A DNA stretch of 64,000 nt from CAWGMT01 sp963823675 (GTDB lineage: Bacteria > Planctomycetota > Planctomycetia > Isosphaerales > Isosphaeraceae), in NCBI GenBank assembly GCA_963823675.1, contig CAWGMT010000004.1, positions 558,001 to 622,000 on the forward strand, in the 5' to 3' direction. The notes below the pieces were generated by a model. That model made no database searches. It had not been told where the DNA came from and was given only the letters and a program-made list of their open reading frames with translations. This document shows positions 29,690-39,250 of this stretch, one piece after another. The position numbers were made by a program, and so were the translations under genes. Numbering within the stretch: position 1 is the stretch's first letter; each line of letters starts with the position of its first letter.

Positions 29690-32037
29690 TCAGCTCCGGG
29701 TGATGGTTTCGTGCAGGTTCAAGCAGGACGCGGGCCACGGACGTCCAGGCCGCCAGCTCGGCCGGGTCGATGTCGGCGGCGGCGGGCGAATCGCCGATCC
29801 CGAGCAGCGCGCGGGCCGCCGGCGGGTCGGCCTGATATTGATCGAGCGTGGTCCTGCGACCAAGCGCACGAGGACGGCCAGCCTCCTGCGGGCCGCGGCG
29901 GGCGCGCCAGGACCAGGCGAAATGCTCGATCCAGGCGAGCCGCGGGGTCGGCTCCCGCCTCGCGGATCAGACGGGCCGCCAGCGCCCGCGCGGCCTCGAC
30001 GTAGGTCGGGTCGTTCAGCGAGCACCAGGGCCTGCAGCGGCGTGTTCGACCGCGGGCGCTGGACGACGCACTCCTCGCGGGTCGAGGCGTCGAAGGCCAG
30101 CAGGCTCGGATGCAGGAACGTGCGCTGCCAGTAGGTGTAGAGGCCGCGGCGATACTGGTTTTCGCCTTGTCGGCGCGATAGTCGCGCTTGGGGAAATTGA
30201 GGAAAACCCAGTAGCCCGGCGGCTGATAAGGCTTGACGCTCGGCCCGCCGATCCTCGTCGGAGAGCAGGCCGCTGATGGCCAGGGCATTGTCGCGGACCA
30301 GCTCGGCGTCGAGCCGGAAGCGGTTCTGCCGCGCCAGCCAGCGATTGGCCGGGTCCGAGCCCGCATCTCCTCGCTGGGCGGTCGACGACTGGCGGTAGGT
30401 CTGCGACATGACCATCGGCTTGAGCATCGCCTTGACGTTCCAGCCGCTGTCGACGAACTCGCACGCCAGCCAGTCGAGCAGCTCGGGGTGGGTGGGCCAG
30501 GCTGCCCTGCGAGCCGAAGTCGTCGGGGGTCGTGACCAGCCCCTGGCCGAAAGCCAGCTTCCAGAGGCGGTTGACCATGACCCGGGCCACCAGCGGGTTG
30601 TCGCGCGCGACCAGCCACCGGGCCAGGTCGAGCCGAGTCGCCCGCGGCTCATTGCCGGCCAGAGGCGGCCAGGAAGGCCGGCACCCCGGCGGCACGATCG
30701 GTCCCGACTCATCGAGCCAGTTGCCGCGCGGCGAGAATCCGGATGATTCGCGGCGGGACCGACGTCGGAGACCAGCGACGTGGGAATTTCGCGGTCGAGG
30801 GCCTCGATCTGCTGGTCGAGCGCGCGTCGCTCGGCATCCGCCGCCGAGCTTCGCCGTCTTTGAGGGCGTTCGCTGCGCTCAGTCGAGCTTTCGCAGGGCC
30901 TCGGCCTGCGCCGGCGAGGGGAACCGGGTCGGCTCCTGGACGCCGACGGCGGTTTCCTTCACGTCGGCGAAGAACGCGGCCAGGCTGTAGAACTCGCGGG
31001 TCGTGAACGGGTCGATACTTGTGGTCGTGGCACTCGGCGCAGCCCATCGTGCTCCCAGCCAGACCGTCGACACATTGCGCACCCGGTCGGCCGCGTACTT
31101 GGCCATGTACTCCTTGGCCTGGGCGCCCCCCTCCTGGGTGGTCTGGAGCAGGCGGTTGTAGCCCGAGGCGATGCGCGTTTCGTCGGTCGGACCAGGCGAG
31201 CAGGTCGCCGGCGAGCTGCTCGATCGTGAAGCGGTCGAACGGCTTGTTGGCGTTGAAGGAGCGAATCACGTAGTCGCGGAACAGGTAGAGATCGACGTGA
31301 TTGTCGCCGTGATAGCCGGTGGTGTCGGCGAAACGGACCAGGTCGAGCCAGAAGATCGCCATCCGTTCGCCGAAGTGCGGAGAGGCGAGCAGCCGATCGA
31401 CCAACCGCTCGTAGGCGTCAGGACGTGTGTCGGCCTTGAAAGCATCGACATCCTCCGGCGTGGGCGGCAGACCCGATCAGGTCGAAGCTGAGGCGGCGGA
31501 TCAAGGTTGCCCGGCTGGCCTCGGGGGCCGGCGCGAGCCCTTCGGACGCTAGGCGGTTGTCAATGAAGTCGTCGATGGGGTTGGCCGGGGCGCTGGGTCG
31601 TGTCGGGCGGCAGTTTTCGGCCGGGATAGACGTACGTACGACCAGTGACCTTTCCAGGGAGCCCCTTGTCGATCCAGCGCTCGATGAGCTCGATCTGCGG
31701 CGGCTCCAGACGCGCTGCCGTCTTGGCGGGAGGCATGCGCTCCAGATCGTCGTCGGTCGAGATCCGATGGAATAGCTCACTCGTCTCGGGTTTGCCGGGC
31801 GCGACCACGGCAGTCCCTTCGGTCGATCCGGAACAGGCCGTCGCGGGTATCGAGCCTCAGGTCGGCCTTGCGCTTGTTGTGATCGGGGCCGTGACACTGA
31901 TAGCACGATTCCGAGAGGATGGGACGGATTTCCCGGTTGAAGTCGATGGCTGCTTCATCGTCTGCCGCAACGGCGTAGGCCGAGGGCGTCAGGAATGCGG
32001 CCACCAAGAACCAGGGAATCGCGCGTCCGGATTTCAT
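29690..32037 (-). CDS. PSCyt1/PSCyt2/PSD1 (DUF1549-DUF1553) cytochrome-type protein (multiple frameshifts)
   Basis: About 780 residues when frames are joined, at the short end for the family. The ATG at 32037 (MKSGRAIPWF) begins a signal peptide ending in AAD. PSCyt1 carries ESCYQCHGPDHNKRKADLRLD, with a CxxCH haem-type motif. PSCyt2 (DUF1549) is seen in PEASRATLIRRLSFDLIG and MAIFWLDLVRFADTTGYHGDN. TMGCAECHDHKYRP gives another CxxCH. PSD1 (DUF1553) includes DNPLVARVMVNRLWKLAFG and ELVRDNALAISGLLSDE. These pieces lie in different frames, with seven or more changes. The stop at 29690-29692 is followed 3 bp later by DUF1501, the classic planctomycete pair. It was proposed elsewhere to act in periplasmic electron transfer or polysaccharide use; this is unproven. 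Confidence 0.8.
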
Positions 32038-32384
32038 GACAGGCTCCCCGGAAACGAGTTCATAAATCATTCAGGTCAAGCTTCCTCGCCCGTCCCGTCC
32101 GGGCTTCGGCCAGTGACTCATCCGCCCTCCAGGAGAGGAGGTCGCCCGACTCAGCTCGGACAAGAAGGCTCTCCCGACCACGGGCGAGCGAACCAACTCC
32201 ATTGTAATCGCCGTTGCCGCTCGCGAATACGCGCAGCGCGCACTCCCCGCCGAGCCGCATAACCGGAACGTACCTTCGATCATATTGCGGACTTCGGGTT
32301 GTTTCAAAGTCCCGGCGGTTCGAAAATGACACGACCGGCCCACGTCCAGTGGATCGGACAATGTGGTAGTCGAGAGGCGTTTCC
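32038..32384. other. Divergent intergenic region
   Basis: About 347 bp between DUF1553 (minus) and glgX (plus). A 108-codon frame on minus (32060-32386) has mixed third-base use and no family resemblance, so I do not call it. Promoters for both flanking genes should lie here. Confidence 0.4.
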
Positions 32385-34553
32385 ATGACCGAGGTACTCC
32401 GGGCAAGGAAGCGGGTTCCTGAAACGGAATACAGCTATCGCGATCGGCTCTTGGTGGTGACGCGCGGCAGCCCATTCCCGGCCGGAGCGCCGGCGACGCC
32501 CAGCGGGATCAATTTCGTGCTGATTTGCCGGCATGGGACGGCGGTCTGGCTGGTTCTTTCGGAGCCTTGCGACAACGATCATCTATGCCGAGATCCCGCT
32601 CGACCCGCACTTGAATCGCACCGGCGATCACTGGCATGTCCGCGTCGACGGTCTGCCCGAGGAGTTCTGTTACGGCTACCGGGTCGACGGCCCCAAGGGG
32701 GATGGCCATCGCTACGATCCGACTCGAATCCTCCACGATCCGTATGCGCGCGCGCTTTCTTGCGGCCGTCCCTGGGGTGCTAGCGGCGAGCTCCCGCGGC
32801 GCAGCTTGATGATCGAGTCGATGATCGACCGCCAGCGACCGGTGCAATCCGCGCACTCCGCTCGAGGACACGATCATTTACGAGCTGCACGTCCGAGGAT
32901 ATACCGCCTCGACCCAGCTCGGGAGTGCAGCACCGCGGGACGTACGCGGGCCTCGCCGAGAAGATCGACTACCTCAAGTCGCTGGGGATCACGGCGATCG
33001 AGCTTCTGCCCGTGGATGAGTTCGACGAGAACGATTGCCCGTTCGTCAATCCGTTGACGGGCGAGAGGCTGCGGAACTTCTGGGGGTACAACCCGATCGC
33101 CTTCTGCGCGCCCAAGGCGGCCTATGCGAACAACCCCGAGCGTTCGGGCCCCTGGGACGAGTTTCGCACGATGGTCGACGCGTTTCACGACGCGGGGATC
33201 GAGGTCTACCTCGACGTCGTGTTCAACCACACCGCCGAGGGAGGAGACGACGGGCCAACGTACAGCTTTCGCGGCCTGGACAACACGCTCTATTACATGC
33301 TCGATCGAACGGGCAAGTACCTGAATTTCAGCGGCTGCGGCAATACGTTCAGCAGCGACCATCCGGTGGTGCGCAACTACGTCATTGGTTGTCTGCGGAA
33401 CTGGGTCGCCGAGGGAGCAGTCGACGGCTTTCGCTTCGATCTGGCCTCGATTCTCGGCCGCGACCGACACGGCAACTCTGCTGGTCGAGCCGCCGGTCGT
33501 CAATCGGATTTCGGAGGATTCGCTGCTCCGCGACACCAAGCTGATCGCCGAGCCCTGGGATGCCGCCGGGCTCTACCAGGTCGGCACCTTTCCCGGCGCA
33601 GGGCCGCTGGTCGGACTGGAACGGCCGCTATCGCGACGACGTCCGGCGGTTCTGGCGAGGCGACCCCGGTATGACTTCGGCTCTGGCCACGCGAATCTGC
33701 GGCAGCGACGATCTCTACCTGGGCCGCGGGCCTCTCGCACTCGATCAACTTCATCTGCTGCCACGACGGGTTCACGCTGCTACGACCTGGTTTCTTACAA
33801 CGACAAGCACAATGAGGCCAACGGCGAAGGTAATCGCGACGGCAGCGACGCCAACTGGAGCTGGAACTGCGGCGCGGAGGGCCCCTCGAATGATCCGAAG
33901 GTGGTACTGCTTCGCTGCCGTCAGGCCCGCAACCTGATGGCGACGCTTATGATCTCGCAGGGCGTTCCCATGATCCTGGGCAGGGGACGAGTTCCTGCGC
34001 ACCCAGAACGGCAACAACAACGCCTGGTGCCAGGATAATCCGATAAGCTGGGTCGACTGGTCGCGAAAGCGAGCGCAACGCCGGAGTTCCTCCGGTTCGT
34101 CCGGATGATGATCGCCCTGCGGAAGGCGCACCCGGTCTTGCGACGACGAACGTTCTTCACAGGTCGAACGAGGCGGGCAGCCGCCGGAGATCCTCTGGCA
34201 CGGGGTTCGAGCCATCCAGGCCCGACTTCTCGGCCGGCTAGCCAAGCACTCGCCTTTGCGCTCGACGGCCGGCGCTGCGACCGGCCCAACGTGATCGATC
34301 GCGACATCTACGTCGCGATGAATGCGCACCCGCGAGCCGCTCGAATTCACGGATCCCCGCCGCGCCGTCGGGCCGCGCCTGGCGCCGCGTGGTCGATACG
34401 GCACTTCCTTCGCCCGAGGATATCGTCGAGGAAGAACGCGGGCCGCACGTCCCGATTCTAGAACGGTATCTGGTGCAAGCCCACTCGATGATCATTCTCG
34501 TCTCGGATGCGAAGCTCCCCGACAAGGACTCGAACCTTGAACCTAGCGGTTAA
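32385..34553 (+). CDS. glgX: Glycogen debranching enzyme GlgX (multiple frameshifts)
   Basis: Isoamylase-type alpha-1,6-glucosidase that removes branches during glycogen breakdown; restored length about 720 residues, normal for GlgX. The N-terminal CBM48/early-set domain is seen in VTRGSPFPAGAPATPSGINF and NRTGDHWHVRVDGLP. The GH13 barrel has LLPVDEFDEND, NFWGYNPIAFCAPKAAYA, VYLDVVFNHTAEGG (region I), VDGFRFDLAS (region II, nucleophile Asp) and KLIAEPWDAAGLYQVG (region III, acid Glu). Further pieces are GVPMILG and VRMMIALRKAHPVLRRR. At least six frame changes lie between 32560 and 34320. The last frame runs to TAA at 34551-34553, inside the antisense tRNA-Asn, so the true stop is probably earlier or lost by an indel. 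Confidence 0.8.
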
Positions 34554-34587
34554 CAGCCGCTCGCTCTACCGATTGAGCTATCGGGGA
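34515..34587 (-). tRNA. tRNA-Asn (anticodon GTT)
   Basis: The 73-nt cloverleaf reads TCCCCGA at the 5' acceptor arm (34581-34587) and TCGGGGA plus discriminator G at the 3' end. A D arm AGCTC-AATCGGTA-GAGC, an anticodon loop with GTT in CTGTTAA, and a T arm with GGTTCGAGTCC complete it. CCA is not encoded. It overlaps the last 39 bp of the glgX reading frame on the other strand. Confidence 0.95.
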
Positions 34588-34820
34588 ATACGCCCTTTTG
34601 AGAATACCGCCCTCGCGCCCGCCGCTCAAGGTGGGAACCCTCGCTGGCGCGTCAGGCTGTTATCCGATACCGCTCGCGCTGGCGTCACTCAAGGGCTGTT
34701 GACTCCGAGAAGTCCCGCACCGTGAGTGGCCTTAAAGGCAAGTGAAACGATCGGCGGCATCAGCACTTTGTTGCACTTCTCACTGCGACCGAGTGCAGTG
34801 CTGGCAAGCAATGGTGCGCG

Positions 34821-34982
34821 TCATTCCTTGTGCCCGGACTTCTCGTGGTGCTCAATCGCCTTTTCGAGGATGCCGACGATCAGAGCGTTGAGCGACGCCT
34901 TGTCTTCCTTGGCCCAGCTCGCCAACTGCTCGTGAAGGAGCGGAGGCATGCGAATTTGAAAATGCACTACGGTTTCGGGCAT
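34821..34982 (-). CDS. Small ribbon-helix-helix (Arc-like) DNA-binding protein
   Basis: 53 residues beginning MPETVVHFQIRMPPLLHEQL and ending HHEKSGHKE. The layout is a short beta strand (VVHFQIRMP) followed by two helices (LLHEQLASWAKED, SLNALIVGILEKAIEHH), the Arc/MetJ ribbon-helix-helix fold found in small repressors and in antitoxins. AGGAG lies 8 bases before the ATG at 34982, and the stop is at 34821-34823. No toxin-like gene adjoins it, so a transcriptional repressor is as likely as an orphan antitoxin. The coding call rests on the ribosome binding site and the fold pattern. Confidence 0.75.
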   Translation of the reverse strand: MPETVVHFQIRMPPLLHEQLASWAKEDKASLNALIVGILEKAIEHHEKSGHKE

Positions 34983-35177
34983 CGAAGGTTCTCCTCACTT
35001 CAAGAATGAACCCAACGCGGGAAGAATGAACCCAGCGCGGGATCAGCCTGTTGGGTACCCTGCCCCCCCTCTCGGCTTCCGAGCGATTGGGGGCACGCAT
35101 TCATATTGTACCCGAAATCCCACGGGAACTTTCATTATTTTCGCTGAAATGCTACCGTTAAGGGAAGTACATTGCGT

Positions 35178-35195
35178 GATTTTGTGCACGAAATC
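35178..35195. promoter_or_regulatory. 18-bp palindrome, candidate operator
   Basis: GATTTTGTGCACGAAATC is symmetric except for one base pair and sits in an AT-rich stretch 82 bp upstream of the GbsR/MarR-type regulator. Such regulators often bind palindromes in their own promoters. Inference only. Confidence 0.4.
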
Positions 35196-35277
35196 CCTGA
35201 TCAGCATTTTTAAACATCGTCTTGCCGTCTTTAGCCCAAACTGAGCCGACTCTCACCTTGAATAAGCAAATTCCGGA

Positions 35278-35826
35278 ATGAACTCCGGCCTTCCAATGCC
35301 CGAGCTTTCTCCCGCCGCCGAGCAACTGGTCGAACAGTTTGTCGAACACTGGGGCCTCATGGCGCGTGCTTGGGGAATAAACTCCAGCATGGGTGAGCTT
35401 TTCGCCTTGCTCTACATCACGGGAACCGATTGGACGGCCGACGACCTGCGCCTGCGGCTGGGTGTCTCACGCGGCAATGTCAGCATGAACTTGCGTGAAC
35501 TGCTCGCCTGGGGTGTGGTTCACAAAGTGCATCGCGCGGGCAAAAGGCGCGAGTTGTTTCGCGCCGAGACCGATGTCTGGGTGCTCTTCCGCAAGATCCT
35601 AGGCGAGCGGAAACGACGCGAGCTGGAGCCGACCCTGCGAGTTCTGGATCGGGCATTTCCCGAGGGGGATGACGACCCTTCGGTTTCGGAGCTGAGGGCG
35701 CGAATCGAACCGCTGCGCCGGTTTTTTCGACTGATCGATTCCCTCGCCGTGAAACTCTTGACGCTGCCCGCTGCCGAGCTGGCGGAATTCGACCAGTTGT
35801 TCGATTTTGCGAATGAGGTCGAGTGA
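35278..35826 (+). CDS. GbsR/MarR-family transcriptional regulator
   Basis: 182 residues with a winged helix-turn-helix of the GbsR type. A helical N-terminus (EQLVEQFVEHWGLMARAWGI) leads to INSSMGELFALLYITG and the DNA-reading part DWTADDLRLRLGVSRGNVSMNLREL, then the wing WGVVHKVHRAGKRRELFRAE. The C-terminal helices probably dimerise. The ATG at 35278 is used; MPELSP at 35296 is an alternative. GbsR relatives control osmolyte or export genes; the target here is unknown. A palindrome lies just upstream, which suggests autoregulation. Confidence 0.83.
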   Translation: MNSGLPMPELSPAAEQLVEQFVEHWGLMARAWGINSSMGELFALLYITGTDWTADDLRLRLGVSRGNVSMNLRELLAWGVVHKVHRAGKRRELFRAETDVWVLFRKILGERKRRELEPTLRVLDRAFPEGDDDPSVSELRARIEPLRRFFRLIDSLAVKLLTLPAAELAEFDQLFDFANEVE

Positions 35827-35991
35827 CGCTGGTCGCTCGGGCCGGCCGCCTCGATTCGCGGGCGGCGCGTGACCGGCGCAAGGAGACTGACGATTATTCG
35901 GGCCGCGTAATCGCCGGAGAATCATGGAAGCGGCCGCGGGATTCGTCTAGAATCGACTATTATCAGTGTCCCTGAGGCTTGGAGTAACCCC

Positions 35992-37140
35992 ATGAGCGGT
36001 GCGTCGGCGGAACAATATCATCCGGGACTGGAAGGCATCATCGCGAATGAAACCGCGATCGCCAACATGCAAGGAACCGACGGTGCTGGTGGCTTGGAGT
36101 ACCGGGGCTACAAGATCGAAGATTTGGCCGGGCACGTTTCGTACGAAGAGGCGGCGTTTCTGCTCCTTCATGGCGAATTGCCCAATCGCAGCCAACTGAG
36201 CCAGTTCGATTCGCGGCTCCGAAGGTTGAGACCGCTCGCGCAGCCCTTGATTCAGCTTCTGGGACAGATTCCCAAGCATGCAAACTTCATGGACGTTTTG
36301 CGCACGTGTGTCAGTGTGGAGTCCCATTTCGACCCCGATGTCGACGCCGAGCCCACCGACCATGCCGCCAACGTGCGCAAGGCTGAACGCCTGGTCGCCC
36401 AGATGCCCACCGCCATCGCCCATCGCGAGCGGATTATCCAGGGCCTCCCCTTGATCCCGCCGCGCGATGACCTGGATCAACCGGCAAACTTCCTGTACAT
36501 GGTCACCGGCAAGATGCCGACGCCGACGATGCGCGAGGCGTTCGACCTGTCGCTGGTGCTCTACGCCGAGCACGAACTGAACGCATCGACCTTCTCGGCC
36601 CGAGTCACAGTCTCGACCTACTCCGACATCTATTCGGGGGTGGTGGCCGCGGTCGGGACGCTCAAGGGCCCTCTCCATGGCGGTGCCAACGAAGAGGCAT
36701 GGAAGGTGCTCAAGCGGGTTGGCGCGCCCGAAAACGCCGAAAGCTGGATCCGTGACGCCCTCCAGCGGAAGGAGCGAATCATGGGGTTCGGCCACCGCGT
36801 CTACAAGACGGGTGATCCCCGCGCTGCGATTCTCAAACCTTATTGCGTCGCGCTGGCCAGGGAGATCAATGACGATCGGTGGGAGCGGATCGCCGACCCC
36901 ATCGAGAAGGCGGTGATCCGCGAGAAAAAGATGTTGCCCAACGTCGACTGGCCCAGTGCGCGACTTTATCACTATCTAGGTCTTCACGTTGACATGTACA
37001 CACCGATCTTCGCCATGGCGAGGGTTGCCGGATGGTCCGCTCACATCATTGAACAACTGGACCACAACCGGCTCATGCGGCCGCGCGCTCGCTACATCGG
37101 CCCACCCAACCGGAAAGTCAAGTCCATCGACGAGCGCTGA
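35992..37140 (+). CDS. gltA: Citrate synthase
   Basis: 382 residues, the short dimeric form of citrate synthase. It condenses acetyl-CoA with oxaloacetate at the entry of the TCA cycle. Catalytic residues are visible: the first His in LYAEHELNAST, the second in GPLHGGANEEAWK with MGFGHRVYKTGDPR, and the Asp in LHVDMYTPIFAM. The start GLEGIIANETAIANM is the usual N-terminal domain; GGAG lies 8 bases before the ATG. A 2-methylcitrate synthase role cannot be excluded from sequence. A strong terminator hairpin follows. Confidence 0.93.
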   Translation: MSGASAEQYHPGLEGIIANETAIANMQGTDGAGGLEYRGYKIEDLAGHVSYEEAAFLLLHGELPNRSQLSQFDSRLRRLRPLAQPLIQLLGQIPKHANFMDVLRTCVSVESHFDPDVDAEPTDHAANVRKAERLVAQMPTAIAHRERIIQGLPLIPPRDDLDQPANFLYMVTGKMPTPTMREAFDLSLVLYAEHELNASTFSARVTVSTYSDIYSGVVAAVGTLKGPLHGGANEEAWKVLKRVGAPENAESWIRDALQRKERIMGFGHRVYKTGDPRAAILKPYCVALAREINDDRWERIADPIEKAVIREKKMLPNVDWPSARLYHYLGLHVDMYTPIFAMARVAGWSAHIIEQLDHNRLMRPRARYIGPPNRKVKSIDER

Positions 37141-37152
37141 GCATGAAACGCG

Positions 37153-37187
37153 GACCCCCGCGGGACCTTGCGGGCACCGCGGGGGTC
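37153..37187. terminator. Terminator hairpin between convergent genes
   Basis: GACCCCCGCGG (37153-37163) pairs perfectly with CCGCGGGGGTC (37177-37187). It lies 12 bp after the citrate synthase stop and 37 bp before the stop of the convergent coiled-coil protein gene, so it may serve both. Confidence 0.7.
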
Positions 37188-37224
37188 GCATGCAAGCTGA
37201 GCCTTGATTGACCCAACTCAATCG

Positions 37225-38880
37225 TCATTTGGGCGCCGAATCGTCGTCGTCCTTCTTCGTGTCGGCCGCATTGCCCTTCTTCGCTTTCGGTTTGGGCTCG
37301 TCCTTGGGTTCGTCGTCCGTCATTTCCTCGTTTGGCTTGGGTGCGGCAGCGGGCTTGGCCGCGGCCGGCGTGCGGCGGCCGGTCAAACGACGCATCGCGG
37401 CGGCGTCCACGGCTTCGGACCTGCCGTAGACGGGCTGGCCCATATCGTAGCCGAGGAAGGCCAGCAGCCGTTCGATGGGCATGGGCCTGATCCCGTTGAG
37501 CCGCGCTTCCTTGATGGCCTCACCCTTTTTCTGGGCGAGCGTGTTCTGCATAGTCAGAAACTGTTCCGACTTCCCGCTGTTGTAGACTTGCCGCAGCGGC
37601 TGTCGTTCGTCGATGACGTACCAATCGATGCGTGGGGAAAGCGTGCCCGTCGGCTTGCCGACGTTCGGCGGGGGAAGGTCGTAGTCGATGACGCCACCGG
37701 CGTCCTCGATCATGCGCTTCAGCTCCTGGCGGTCGTCCCTGCCGTCGCGGTTGACGTCGATCTGGCCAACCAGGGCAAACCGCATGGGGATATTCGGCGA
37801 CCAGGCCGCCGAATAGACAATATCGCCGACGCGGATGGGGTCGATGGGGTTATTCGTCTTGATGATCCGTGCATTTGAGAACTGATCGCCGACCTGGGTG
37901 ACCTCGATGGTGCCCTTCGGCTTCTCGGTCGGAACACCCGGGGAATGCGCGTCGAAGATCGACATCTTCATCTGAGGACGCGCACCCTGGCGGCGAGTGA
38001 TGTTGATCAAGACCTCACGCCGTTCGTAATCGACATAGGTCACGTAGCCGTCCGGGCGATCGAGGATCGTCTCTTTCTGATCCAGCCGGTCCCGCAGCTC
38101 GCGGATGATTGCGTTGAGGGTTTCCTGCTTGCGCAGCGTGTCTTCCTCCTGCTGCTTGATCCGGGACGCAAGCGTCGCGATCTCGTTGTTCTTCTTGTCG
38201 TTGTCAGTCTGGAGCTGGTCGGTCTTGGTCAAGAGGAGCTGCCGCTCTTCTTCATGCTTCTTGTGTTCGCCTTCGAGGTCAGCTCGGCTGTCGGCAGCCG
38301 CCTTGGCGTGAACGTCCACCTCTTTCTTGGCGACGCCGGTGGCGCCCTCGAGCGATCGTTTCAGGTTTTCGTAGTTCACTGCCAGCTCGGTCGAGAGCAT
38401 CGACAGGCTTTCCATCAGCTCGAGTGCCCGGTCGAGCGACGAGATGTACGTCTTGTTGGGCTCCGCGCGGAACGACGCCACCACTCGCTGCACGGTCTCC
38501 TGGGCGTCTTGAAGCTCTTGAGCATTGGCCCCGGCGCCCTTGGCCTTTTGAATGGCATTGTTGACCGCGGTCGCCAGATTGTTGAATCGCTCCTCGACCT
38601 TGGTGTTCTTGCCGGTCAAGTGCTTTTCGACTTCATCCTTCGCCGAATCAAATTCCTCGGCGCGCGTCCCGACCGACTGACGCATGGCGTGGAACTGTTT
38701 GAGAATCTCACTCTGCGCGGCCTTGGCTTTGTTCGATTCTTCGTTGGCGGTAGCATAGCGCAGCTCGGCCTGGGAATAGGCCGAGTACAGAAAATAGGAC
38801 GTTACGGTCAAGATGACCGACAGTGTGATGAACGCCGCGACGGCGATCTTCAGACCTTGCGACTCGTTGGCTGCGGCCAT
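37225..38880 (-). CDS. Membrane-anchored coiled-coil protein with BRCT-like C-terminal domain
   Basis: 551 residues. GGGGGAG lies about 9 bases before the ATG at 38880. A transmembrane helix (AVAAFITLSVILTVTSYFLYSAY, residues about 13-35) is followed by about 230 residues of charged coiled coil (EESNKAKAAQSEILKQ, NDKKNNEIATLASRIKQQ). A beta-rich domain comes next (VTYVDYERREVLINITRRQG, GDIVYSAAW), then a segment resembling a BRCT fold (MRFALVGQIDVNRDGRDD, LKRMIEDAGGVIDYDL, RIDWYVIDE). The tail is Ala/Pro/Lys/Asp-rich low complexity. DVNRDGRDD could also bind calcium. I recognise the architecture as recurrent in planctomycetes but no function is established. Convergent with citrate synthase and divergent from polA. 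Confidence 0.75.
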   Translation of the reverse strand: MAAANESQGLKIAVAAFITLSVILTVTSYFLYSAYSQAELRYATANEESNKAKAAQSEILKQFHAMRQSVGTRAEEFDSAKDEVEKHLTGKNTKVEERFNNLATAVNNAIQKAKGAGANAQELQDAQETVQRVVASFRAEPNKTYISSLDRALELMESLSMLSTELAVNYENLKRSLEGATGVAKKEVDVHAKAAADSRADLEGEHKKHEEERQLLLTKTDQLQTDNDKKNNEIATLASRIKQQEEDTLRKQETLNAIIRELRDRLDQKETILDRPDGYVTYVDYERREVLINITRRQGARPQMKMSIFDAHSPGVPTEKPKGTIEVTQVGDQFSNARIIKTNNPIDPIRVGDIVYSAAWSPNIPMRFALVGQIDVNRDGRDDRQELKRMIEDAGGVIDYDLPPPNVGKPTGTLSPRIDWYVIDERQPLRQVYNSGKSEQFLTMQNTLAQKKGEAIKEARLNGIRPMPIERLLAFLGYDMGQPVYGRSEAVDAAAMRRLTGRRTPAAAKPAAAPKPNEEMTDDEPKDEPKPKAKKGNAADTKKDDDDSAPK

Positions 38881-39250
38881 GGGTGAGTACTCCCCCTAAA
38901 GCGGAGCGGTAGCGACCTGCTCATGCAATCCGCCGGTTTGCTGATAATATGTCACATGCGAGAGGAAACGACGAAGCCGAGGACGAGAATCCGCCCGATC
39001 CGATTCGTTCTGGCCCGATTGATCGGGAGAACCCTCATGACTCATTCGATTGTAAGAAGCGCTGTTGTGGCGGTCAAATGCGGCCGGCTGGATCGCTCCC
39101 GCCTGCCGGCCGTCGCCGCCCGTCCACCTCAGACGCGACGCGCCCGCACCGCCCGCAGGGCCGGGAAAAACCGTAGAGCCCTCTGCTTTTGACGCAGCAC
39201 GACACCGAGAGTTCCCAGGATTCTGCACGAGCCCTTGGAGTAACCAGGCG
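38881..39250. other. Divergent intergenic region
   Basis: 370 bp between the coiled-coil protein gene and polA. Nothing beyond presumed promoters is visible; short open frames here have no family resemblance. Confidence 0.4.

Noticed and set aside
32060..32386. 108-codon frame on minus between DUF1553 and glgX
   Set aside because: Mixed third-position use, no family resemblance and overlap with the glgX start.
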